5,627 nucleotides of DNA from Cellulomonas sp. (lineage in GTDB: Bacteria > Actinomycetota > Actinomycetes > Actinomycetales > Cellulomonadaceae): contig JAPSIJ010000174.1 in the NCBI GenBank assembly GCA_031178805.1, positions 1 to 5,627 on the forward strand. Reading direction: 5' to 3'. Position numbers and translations under genes: made by a program. Positions within the stretch are counted from its first letter, which is position 1. Every line of letters starts with the position of its first letter. A model generated the notes under the pieces. That model was not told the origin of the DNA. It ran no database searches and saw nothing but the letters and a program-made list of their open reading frames with translations. Positions 1-5,285 of this stretch are shown here, piece after piece.

Positions 1-401
1 TCTACGGCCACGGCCCCTCGCTCGAGGACTTCGCCGCGCAGACGCCGCTGACCGTCGGCTCGCCGCAGCAGGTGATCGACCGGTACGCCGCCATGCGGCA
101 CGACGTCGGCCACTACCAGCGCCAGCTCTTCCTCATCGACCACGCGGGCCTGCCGCTGAAGACGGTGTTCGAGCAGCTCGACATCCTCGGCGGCGAGGTC
201 GTCCCCGTGCTCCGCAAGGAGATGGAGTCCGACCGCCCCGCGCACGTGCCGTCCGACCCGCCGAGCCACGCCCAGCGCGTCGCCCGGGCCCGCGCGGCCG
301 GCGCCGTGCACGAGCAGACCGTCGCCGCGGCCGACCACTGGACCGGGCGCACCGCCGAGGACGACGCCGCGGCGGCCGACGCCGTGAGCACCGGCCGCTG
401 A
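1..401 (+). CDS. Luciferase-like FMN-dependent monooxygenase (CE1758-type), C-terminal fragment
   Basis: The gene enters from the left edge in the frame starting at base 3, and 132 C-terminal codons are visible before the TGA at 399-401. The segment reads GSPQQVIDRYAAMR, then HYQRQLFLIDHAGLPLKTV, then a helix ending in VVPVLRKEME. This is the usual C-terminal end of the flavin-dependent LLM-class oxidoreductases (bacterial luciferase superfamily, TIM barrel), followed by a polar Ala/Asp-rich tail of about 55 residues. Such enzymes use FMNH2 and O2 to oxidise an organic substrate in the cytoplasm. The FMN reductase starting 55 nt downstream on the same strand is of the type paired with CE1758-family monooxygenases, which supports the subfamily. 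The N-terminal flavin-binding part lies outside the window, so the substrate cannot be guessed. The GTG at 72 is an internal Val codon, not the start. Confidence 0.85.
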   Translation, partial: YGHGPSLEDFAAQTPLTVGSPQQVIDRYAAMRHDVGHYQRQLFLIDHAGLPLKTVFEQLDILGGEVVPVLRKEMESDRPAHVPSDPPSHAQRVARARAAGAVHEQTVAAADHWTGRTAEDDAAAADAVSTGR

Positions 402-456
402 CCGGCGCACCGCCCGCACCCCCCGCAGCAGCACCCCGGAACCAGGAGCACACCCC

Positions 457-1077
457 ATGACCGAGCGCAGGATCGTCGCGCTGTCGGCCGGCCTCGGCCG
501 GCCGTCGTCCACCCGCCTGCTCGCCGACCGCCTCGCCGAGGCGACCGCCACCGAGCTGGCCGACCGCGGGCAGCGCCCCGAGGTCCGCGTCGTCGAGCTG
601 CGCGACCACGCGCACGACGTCGTGAACCTGATGCTGACCGGCGTGGCGGGCCCCGAGCTCGCCGAGGTCATCGAGGCCGTCACGTCGGCGGACGCGCTGA
701 TCGCCGTGACGCCGCTGTTCACCACGACGTACTCGGGGCTGTTCAAGTCCTTCGTCGACGTCCTGGACAAGGACGCGCTCGTGGGGATGCCGGTGCTGCT
801 GGGCGCGACGGGCGGCACCGCCCGGCACTCCCTCGCCCTGGAGTACTCGATCCGCCCGCTGTTCACCTACCTGCGGGCCGACGTCGCCACGACCTCCGTG
901 TTCGCGGCGACCGACGACTGGGCCGCCGGCAGCACCGGCGCCGAGCCGAACCCGCTGCCGGCGCGCATCCGCCGGGCGGGCGCCGAGCTCGCGGCCACGG
1001 TCGCCGGCCGCGGTCCGCGCGGGCCGCGCGACCCGTTCGCGGACGCGCCGAGCTTCGCGGACCTGCTCGGCGGCTGA
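457..1077 (+). CDS. NADPH-dependent FMN reductase, LLM-partnered CE1759 type
   Basis: This 206-residue flavodoxin-fold reductase should reduce FMN with NAD(P)H and pass FMNH2 to the monooxygenase encoded just upstream. Residues 6-22 (IVALSAGLGRPSSTRLL) form the first beta strand and the phosphate-binding loop with its SS pair. Residues 85-101 (TPLFTTTYSGLFKSFVD) match the second FMN-binding loop, the P-x-Y-x-G-x-x-K region of the family. Residues 112-141 contain GATGGTARHSLALEY and IRPLFTYLRA, typical of the LLM-partnered subgroup. The tail after about residue 185 is Gly/Arg/Pro-rich and ends ADLLGG. The ATG at 457 is preceded by AGGAG at 444-448 with an 8-nt spacing, which fixes the start. 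It most likely shares an operon with the upstream gene (55-nt gap). The family call is firm; the exact physiological substrate of the pair is unknown. Confidence 0.9.
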   Translation: MTERRIVALSAGLGRPSSTRLLADRLAEATATELADRGQRPEVRVVELRDHAHDVVNLMLTGVAGPELAEVIEAVTSADALIAVTPLFTTTYSGLFKSFVDVLDKDALVGMPVLLGATGGTARHSLALEYSIRPLFTYLRADVATTSVFAATDDWAAGSTGAEPNPLPARIRRAGAELAATVAGRGPRGPRDPFADAPSFADLLGG

Positions 1078-1099
1078 GGCGCGCCTCCCGCGGACGACG

Positions 1100-1127
1100 G
1101 CGGGCACCGGCGCGGGCCGGTGCCCGC
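1100..1127. terminator. Bidirectional hairpin terminator between convergent genes
   Basis: An 11-bp perfect inverted repeat (GCGGGCACCGG at 1100-1110 and its complement at 1117-1127) encloses a 6-nt loop. It sits 22 nt after the FMN reductase stop and 5 nt before the stop codon of the convergent phytochrome gene. No T-tract follows on either strand, as is common for actinobacterial I-shaped terminators. Termination in both directions is inferred from position and symmetry. Confidence 0.7.
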
Positions 1128-1132
1128 GCGCG

Positions 1133-3388
1133 TCAGCGGCGGGTCAGCAGGACCAGCGTCGCGTCGTCCTCGGAGGCGGCGTCCCGGAGGTGGTCCACGA
1201 CCTCGGCGAGCGCCCCGGGCACCGGCCGGCCGACGTGCGCCGCGGCCCGCTGCATCGCGACGCGCATCGACTCCCCGCGGCGCTCCAGCACCCCGTCGGT
1301 GAGCAGCAGCAGCGTGTCGCCGGCCGCCAGGGTCAGCCGGTCCGCGGCCGGCGCGCCGTCCAGCAGCCCGATCAGCGGCGAGCCCAGCAGCGGGCGCCAG
1401 GCGGCGGAGCCGTCCGCGCGGACCACCAGCGGCGGCAGGTGCCCGGCGGCGGCGTGCTCGACCTCGCCGGTCGCCGGGTCGAGCAGCGCGACCGCCATCG
1501 TGGCCATCTGGCCGGGCAGCGTCCACCGGGCCAGCGCCCCCACCCGCGCGAGCACCGTCGCCGGCGGCGCCGCGTCCAGCAGGAAGGCGCGGGTCGCGTT
1601 CCGCAGCTGGCCCATCGCCGCCGCGGTGGCGAGCCCGTGCCCCGCCACGTCCCCGACCACCAGCGCGAGCCGGCCGTCGGCGAGCACCAGCACGTCGTAC
1701 CAGTCGCCGCCCACCTGGCCGGAGCCGGACGGCTCGTAGCGGGCGTCGACGGCCCAGCCCGGCACGGCCGGCAGCCGGCTCGGCAGCAGCGTCCGCTGCA
1801 GCGCCCGGGCGGCGAACACCTCGGCCTGCCCCCGCCGGAACAGCGCCTCGACGAGGTGCACCCGCAGGTCCGCGACCGTGCTGACGTGCCGCTCGTCCCA
1901 CGGCGCCGAGCGGCCGCGGACGTGCTCGCGCCACAGGTCGAACGACTGCCGCGGGCTCAGCCGCACCCCGTCGCCCTCGCGCACGGCGATCGCCTTGTGG
2001 TTCGGGTCGCCGCCCCAGTCGACGGTGCGGACCACCTCGTCGCGCAGCCAGACCACCGCGCCGCCGTCCGGCAGCGCGAGCGCGAGCGCGCCGGCCACAC
2101 CCGGGGCGTCGGGCGCGCCCGGCGCGTCGGCCAGGTGGTCGGTCGCGAGCACGCCGTCCGCGACGGCCGCGGCCCAGGCGGCCACCTTGCGGCAGCCCTC
2201 CTCGTCCGGCACCCGGCCGCGGGTCGCGAGGTCGCCGCCGGCCCACACCACCACGCCGTCGGCGGGGACGAGCTCCAGCAGGTCGTCCGTCCGGGTCAGC
2301 GCCTGAACCAGGCGGACGTCCTCGTCGCGGCTGGCGCCGACGAGCCGGGCGAGCACGCCGGACGCCCGGCGGGACTCGGCGAGCAGCTCCTCCTCGACCT
2401 GGGCGACCAGGCGGGCGGACAGCGCGACGCCGAGGAACTCCGCGGCCGCGCGGACGCCGTAGGACGGCGCGTGCGGGCCGCTGTAGTGGTGGCACGCCAC
2501 CATGCCCCACAGCTTGCCGTCCCGCAGCAGCGAGATCGACATGGAGGCGCGCACGCCCATGTTGCGCAGGTACTCGCAGTGGATCGGCGAGACGCTGCGC
2601 AGCGTGGCGTACGTCAGGTCCAGCGGCCGGCCGGACAGCGGCTCCGCCGTCGGCACCACGGGGACCGGGGTGTAGTCGACGTCGGAGATCAGCCGGATCC
2701 AGCTCTTCTCGTACAGCGCCCGCGCCTGCGGCGGGATGTCCGAGGCCGGGTAGTGCAGCCCGAGGAACGGCTCGAGGTCCGACCGGCGCGCCTCGGCGAC
2801 GACCTCGCCGTTGTACTCGGCGTCGAACCGGTAGACCATCACGCGGTCGAACCCGGTGAGCCGGCGCACGTGCCGGGCGGCGGTGTCGTACAGGGCCGTG
2901 AGCTCGCCGGCGCGGTTCAGGTCGGCGATGGCGTCGCGGACGCTCTCGTAGGTGCTGCCGTAGGTGAGGGGGCGGGGGCCGTCGGCCACCTCCAGCTCGA
3001 CCACGAACACCGGACCGGGGTCCGCCAGGGTGGCGGGCGGCGGGCGGTGCACCACGACGTCGAGCACCACGGTGCCCGTGCCGGTGTCGACGTGCACCAG
3101 GCCGGGGTTGCGCGTGCGGTGGTCCGGCACGGCGGCGAGCTGCTCCAGCACGATCCGCGCGGGACCCGCGCCGAGCACCTCGGGCAGCGGGCGGCCGAGC
3201 ACGCCGTCGAGCGGCCGGCCGAGCACGTCGGCCACGTTGGTCGAGGCCTGCAGGACCACCGAGTCCTCGTCCTGCACCACGAGGAGCACGCCGCGGGGCT
3301 GCACCGACCCGGGGATGTGGATGGGCTCGCGCGCGCAGTTGTCGAGGTCCACGGGCTCACCGGGGGCCAGGAACACCTGATCCGGCAC
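1133..3388 (-). CDS. bphP: Bacteriophytochrome (PAS-GAF-PHY) with SpoIIE/PP2C phosphatase output
   Basis: This 751-residue red/far-red photoreceptor carries a protein serine phosphatase output. In order it has a PAS_2 domain (about 12-118), a GAF domain (about 155-325), a PHY domain (about 335-515), a helical linker ending QRTLLPSRLP, and a SpoIIE-type PP2C domain (about 545-751). Cys18 in LDNCAREPIHIPGS matches the biliverdin-attachment Cys24 of Deinococcus BphP. The GAF keeps the pocket set: Tyr186, the PASDIP motif at 214-219 with Asp217, Tyr226, Arg232, Arg264, Ser267, His270, Tyr273 and His300 in ACHH. The PHY tongue keeps WGGDP (458-462) and PRQSF (479-483). The phosphatase keeps its metal motifs: GGDWYD (560-565), GDVAGHG (579-585), TDGVLE (697-702) and DDAT (741-744). 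There is no histidine kinase domain. The expected target, by analogy with RsbU/SpoIIE, is a phosphorylated STAS-domain protein; none is in the window. The GTG at 3388 is chosen because AGGAGGG lies 9 nt upstream and homologues begin about here; the in-frame ATG at 3526 would add 46 low-complexity residues and run into crcB. Confidence 0.95.
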   Translation of the reverse strand: MPDQVFLAPGEPVDLDNCAREPIHIPGSVQPRGVLLVVQDEDSVVLQASTNVADVLGRPLDGVLGRPLPEVLGAGPARIVLEQLAAVPDHRTRNPGLVHVDTGTGTVVLDVVVHRPPPATLADPGPVFVVELEVADGPRPLTYGSTYESVRDAIADLNRAGELTALYDTAARHVRRLTGFDRVMVYRFDAEYNGEVVAEARRSDLEPFLGLHYPASDIPPQARALYEKSWIRLISDVDYTPVPVVPTAEPLSGRPLDLTYATLRSVSPIHCEYLRNMGVRASMSISLLRDGKLWGMVACHHYSGPHAPSYGVRAAAEFLGVALSARLVAQVEEELLAESRRASGVLARLVGASRDEDVRLVQALTRTDDLLELVPADGVVVWAGGDLATRGRVPDEEGCRKVAAWAAAVADGVLATDHLADAPGAPDAPGVAGALALALPDGGAVVWLRDEVVRTVDWGGDPNHKAIAVREGDGVRLSPRQSFDLWREHVRGRSAPWDERHVSTVADLRVHLVEALFRRGQAEVFAARALQRTLLPSRLPAVPGWAVDARYEPSGSGQVGGDWYDVLVLADGRLALVVGDVAGHGLATAAAMGQLRNATRAFLLDAAPPATVLARVGALARWTLPGQMATMAVALLDPATGEVEHAAAGHLPPLVVRADGSAAWRPLLGSPLIGLLDGAPAADRLTLAAGDTLLLLTDGVLERRGESMRVAMQRAAAHVGRPVPGALAEVVDHLRDAASEDDATLVLLTRR

Positions 3389-3390
3389 GC

Positions 3391-3415
3391 GGGGTCTCCC
3401 TCCTGGAGGAGCCCC
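3391..3415 (-). promoter_or_regulatory. Shine-Dalgarno of the phytochrome gene inside a hairpin
   Basis: On the minus strand AGGAGGG (3404-3398) lies 9 nt before the GTG at 3388 and fixes that start. The same site lies in an imperfect hairpin: GGGG (3415-3412) pairs with CCCC (3394-3391). Inside, the CUCCU upstream of the SD pairs with AGGGAG, with small bulges and a CCAGG loop. If this folds in the mRNA it would hide the ribosome-binding site. The pairing is visible; a regulatory role is inference. Confidence 0.55.
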
Positions 3416-3450
3416 TCGCGGTCGGCCGTGCGGCCTGCCTCGGACGGAGG

Positions 3451-3467
3451 GCGATGTCGACCATCGC
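3451..3467. promoter_or_regulatory. 17-bp dyad, candidate operator upstream of the phytochrome gene
   Basis: Perfect 6-bp arms GCGATG (3451-3456) and CATCGC (3462-3467) flank a 5-nt centre, TCGAC. The site lies in the 106-nt gap between crcB and the phytochrome gene, in the least GC-rich stretch nearby, and overlaps the putative -10 at 3460-3465. A dimeric DNA-binding regulator could use it. No specific regulator family is recognised. Confidence 0.35.
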
Positions 3468-3489
3468 AAATCCGACCAGACCCGTGCAA
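3460..3489 (-). promoter_or_regulatory. Putative promoter for the phytochrome gene
   Basis: Reading the minus strand, TTGCAC (3489-3484) could be a -35 element and GATGGT (3465-3460) a weak -10, with an 18-nt spacer. Both are only partial matches to housekeeping consensus. The segment is visibly richer in A/T than the surrounding sequence and ends about 70 nt before the start codon. The phytochrome gene might instead, or also, be transcribed from the crcB side. Confidence 0.3.
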
Positions 3490-3494
3490 GTGGG

Positions 3495-3872
3495 TCAGGT
3501 GGCCCAGACCGCCACGAGGGCGACACCGAGCGCCGCCGCGGCGACCGTGAGCAGCAGCGTCCCGGCGAGGTGCAGCACCGCCCGGGCGACGTCGCCGGCC
3601 TGGCCGAGCCGCACCGTCTCCACCATCGCCGCGGAGAACGTGGTGTACCCGCCGCAGAACCCGGTGGCCAGCAGCAGGTACCCGGTCACCGGCAGCCCGG
3701 CGTACAGGTGCGCCCCCGCGACGAGGCCGATCAGCAGCGACCCGGTGACGTTCACGACCACCGTGCCCAGCGGGAGCACCGACCGGCGCCGGGCGCGCAC
3801 CTCCCCGTCCACCCAGAACCGCGCGGCGGCCCCCGCCCCGCCCGCGAGCGCCACCAGCAGCGCGCCGGTCAC
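3495..3872 (-). CDS. crcB: Fluoride channel/exporter subunit CrcB (Fluc), downstream member of pair
   Basis: This is a 125-residue membrane protein of four hydrophobic segments, the normal Fluc length. It lowers cytoplasmic fluoride by passive export through a dimeric channel. Visible family marks are GGAGAAARF in helix 1, GTVVVNVTGSLLIG in helix 2 with the conserved Asn41, and GFCGGYTTFS (71-80) at the helix 3 break that holds the central sodium and first pore Phe (Phe79). The second Phe of the usual TTFSTF box is Ala here. Positive charges cluster in loop 1 (RARRR, 26-30) and loop 3 (VRLGQAGDVAR), with none in loop 2. By the positive-inside rule this places both termini outside. The GTG start overlaps the TGA of the upstream crcB by 4 nt (GTGA) and has no clear ribosome-binding site, so translational coupling is likely. 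The stop is at 3497-3495. Confidence 0.93.
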   Translation of the reverse strand: MTGALLVALAGGAGAAARFWVDGEVRARRRSVLPLGTVVVNVTGSLLIGLVAGAHLYAGLPVTGYLLLATGFCGGYTTFSAAMVETVRLGQAGDVARAVLHLAGTLLLTVAAAALGVALVAVWAT

Positions 3873-4252
3873 CGGACGCCGCCGCGGGACCGGGACAGCG
3901 CCGCGACGGCCGCCACGCCGGCCGCGGCGCACAGCACGCCGCCGACCGCGCTGGTGCCCGCGTACGCCAGGGCGGTGCCGACCGCGCCGTCGGCCAGCAG
4001 CCGCTCCGTCTCCAGCGCGAGCGAGCTCACCGTCGTGAACCCGCCCAGCACGCCCGTGCCGAGCGCGAGGCGCACCCGCAGCCGGCCCGGCGTCTCCGGA
4101 CCGCGGCGGCCCAGCACCTCCAGCAGCACCCCGAGCAGGAGAGCGCCGGCGAGGTTGGCGGTGAGCGTGCCGACCGGCCAGCCGTGCTGCGCGGGCAGCG
4201 CCTGCGCCAGGCCGTACCGGCCGAGGGAGCCGACGGCGCCGCCGGCGGCCAC
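3869..4252 (-). CDS. crcB: Fluoride channel/exporter subunit CrcB (Fluc), upstream member of pair
   Basis: This second Fluc subunit should form an antiparallel heterodimer with the product of the overlapping downstream gene. From the GTG at 4252 it has 127 residues and four hydrophobic segments. It shows GGAVGSLGRYG in helix 1, GTLTANLAGALLLG with Asn33 in helix 2, and GVLGGFTTVSS (67-77) at the helix 3 break. Both Phe of the usual TTFSTF pore box are replaced (Val and Leu). Basic residues lie in loop 2 (GRRGPETPGRLRVR, 48-61) and the C-terminus (LSRSRGGVR), the opposite of its partner, so its termini should face the cytoplasm. The start is doubtful: GTG 4252 has no Shine-Dalgarno and cuts into helix 1. 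Upstream in frame, GLALLV and further GC3-rich codons continue the protein, but there is no ATG, GTG or TTG before the stop at 4396-4394. A CTG start at 4258, or a frameshift farther up, would restore it. Confidence 0.88.
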   Translation of the reverse strand: MAAGGAVGSLGRYGLAQALPAQHGWPVGTLTANLAGALLLGVLLEVLGRRGPETPGRLRVRLALGTGVLGGFTTVSSLALETERLLADGAVGTALAYAGTSAVGGVLCAAAGVAAVAALSRSRGGVR

Positions 4253-4422
4253 GAGCAGCGCGAGGCCGGGACGGCGGTGCGCGGGGCGCCCGGCGGGCGG
4301 GCCGGCGCGGTCCGGGGCGACGGGGTGCGGGGCGGCGGGCGTGGCGGTCTCCGGGGCTGGGGCGCGGTGCGCGCGGGCGGGGCGGTGCGCGCCTCATCCA
4401 ACCGCACCGACCCGGGCGGTGT
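4253..4422. other. G-rich spacer upstream of crcB, no independent gene supported
   Basis: This stretch lies between the crcB start and the tandem repeat. The + strand is strongly G-rich from about 4303 to 4385. Four G-runs at 4314-4317, 4322-4325, 4329-4332 and 4337-4339 with loops of 4, 3 and 4 nt meet the usual G-quadruplex pattern. On the minus strand the crcB frame remains open to a TGA at 4396-4394 and encodes a Pro/Ala/Arg-rich segment that may be part of an N-terminal extension of crcB. A GTG at 4407 opens another frame (VRLDEARTAPPARTAP). I see no fluoride riboswitch, tRNA or convincing promoter. Confidence 0.4.
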
Positions 4423-4488
4423 CCGGTCGGCGGCCGGTCGGCGGCCGGTCGGCGGCCGGTCGGCGGCCGGTCGGCGGCCGGTCAGCGG
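4423..4488. repeat. 11-bp tandem repeat, six copies (minisatellite)
   Basis: The unit CCGGTCGGCGG occurs six times head to tail: 4423-4433, 4434-4444, 4445-4455, 4456-4466, 4467-4477 and 4478-4488. The first five copies are identical; the sixth has one change (A for G at 4484). That change makes the TGA stop of the minus-strand LuxR gene, so the array overlaps the 3' end of that gene and extends into the spacer before crcB. The unit length is close to one DNA helical turn, and the CCGG cores are self-complementary. Confidence 0.95.
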
Positions 4489-5168
4489 CCCTCGTGCCGG
4501 TGCAGCGCGAGCACCGCGGTGACCCGCGGGTTCACGTCCTCCCCCGCAGCGCCCACCGTCCGGTACACCGCCGCCAGGTGGTTCTCCACCGAGCGCGGCG
4601 ACAGCCCGAGCGCCCGCGCCACCGCGCGGTTCGACAGCCCCTGGGCCACCAGCCGCAGCACCGCGAGCCGGGCGGGCGTCAGCGCGGCCACCGGGTCGTC
4701 GGGCCCCTGCGGCGGCCCGCCCCACGACCCCGCCGCGGCGGCCGGGCCGTGCACGACCTGGCCGCGCGCCGCGCCGGCGACGGCCTCGGCCAGCGCCCCG
4801 GCCGAGGTCAGGCCCCGGGGCAGCTGGCTCCACGGGCGGGGCACCCGCCCGCGGAGCGCGAGCACGACGTCCGTCCCGCGTGTCAGCAGCAGCACGGCGA
4901 GCCGGGGGTCGGTCGCCTGCAGCGCGAGCCCGAGCGCCACCCCGCTGCCGTCCGGCAGCGCCTCGTCGACCACCAGCACGTCGGCCGCCCCGGGCCGCAC
5001 CAGCGCCCGGGCCCGCGCGTCGCCGCCGGCGGCGCGCACCACCGTCAGCCGCGGGTCGGCGTCCAGCGCCTGCGCGACCGCGCTGCGGGTCAGCGCCTCG
5101 GGCAGCACTACGGCCACGCGCACCGGCCGCGCGTCCCGGTCCGCGCCGCGTCCGTCCACGCCGGGCAC
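4482..5168 (-). CDS. LuxR/GerE-family regulator with degenerate receiver domain
   Basis: This is a 228-residue two-domain transcription factor. Residues about 16-140 resemble a response-regulator receiver: VRVAVVLPEALTRSAV, then VLVVDEALPDGSG with phosphoacceptor-like Asp68, then LLLTRG with Thr96. The acidic pair that normally follows strand 1 is replaced by Leu-Pro, and the conserved Lys near the end of strand 5 is absent (PRPWSQLPRG). Mg2+-dependent phosphorylation is therefore doubtful. A Gly/Pro-rich linker (141-160) leads to a clear GerE helix-turn-helix at 163-205, with LTPARLAVLRLVAQGLSNR and recognition helix SPRSVENHLAAVYRTVG. No sensor kinase is adjacent. GTG 5168 is the longest plausible start but lacks a ribosome-binding site; GTG 5159 (leaderless) or a GTG near residue 16 are alternatives. 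The TGA at 4484-4482 lies inside the 11-bp repeat array. The gene has the same orientation as the crcB pair, 229 nt away, so co-transcription is possible. Target genes are unknown. Confidence 0.87.
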   Translation of the reverse strand: MPGVDGRGADRDARPVRVAVVLPEALTRSAVAQALDADPRLTVVRAAGGDARARALVRPGAADVLVVDEALPDGSGVALGLALQATDPRLAVLLLTRGTDVVLALRGRVPRPWSQLPRGLTSAGALAEAVAGAARGQVVHGPAAAAGSWGGPPQGPDDPVAALTPARLAVLRLVAQGLSNRAVARALGLSPRSVENHLAAVYRTVGAAGEDVNPRVTAVLALHRHEGR

Positions 5169-5194
5169 CGTACGAGCCGCCCGGCACCACTCAA
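5167..5194 (-). promoter_or_regulatory. Putative promoter of the LuxR-type gene
   Basis: On the minus strand TTGAGT (5194-5189) and TACGGT (5172-5167) are good -35 and -10 matches with a 16-nt spacer. The -10 overlaps the GTG at 5168. Transcription would begin near 5160, at or beside the in-frame GTG at 5159, implying a leaderless mRNA. This is a pattern match only. Confidence 0.45.
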
Positions 5195-5285
5195 CGCCGC
5201 GCCCAGAGCACCCAGTCCGTCACCCGTGCGCCCCGGCGCCGCCCCCGGGCGGGTTCCGTCGCAGGCCGTGCCGGCTCGCCGTCGC

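Noticed and set aside
393..405. 13-nt sequence GGCCGCTGACCGG shared by the stop regions of the monooxygenase and LuxR-type genes
   Set aside because: Short, GC-rich and made of common Gly-Arg-stop codons; most likely coincidence, though it resembles the variant unit of the tandem repeat.
3389..3526. Longer phytochrome start at the ATG at 3526
   Set aside because: The 46 extra residues are low complexity, overlap crcB and have no homologue-like content, whereas GTG 3388 has AGGAGGG at proper spacing.
1190..3550. Very long open frame on the + strand opposite the phytochrome gene
   Set aside because: It is an Arg/His/Gln/Gly-rich antisense frame without recognisable motifs, kept open by G/C bias at third positions of the true gene.
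3873..4397. N-terminal extension of the downstream crcB to the ATG at 4397
   Set aside because: The extension runs in a wrong frame through the upstream crcB and reads Arg/Pro-rich nonsense; GTG 3872 gives the normal length and a 4-nt overlap.
4253..4420. Fluoride (crcB) riboswitch upstream of crcB
   Set aside because: A GGATG is present at about 4399-4395 on the minus strand, but the rest of the conserved core and pseudoknot pairing was not found by eye.
4423..4488. CRISPR-like array
   Set aside because: Units of 11 bp are directly abutting with no spacers, so this is a simple tandem repeat.
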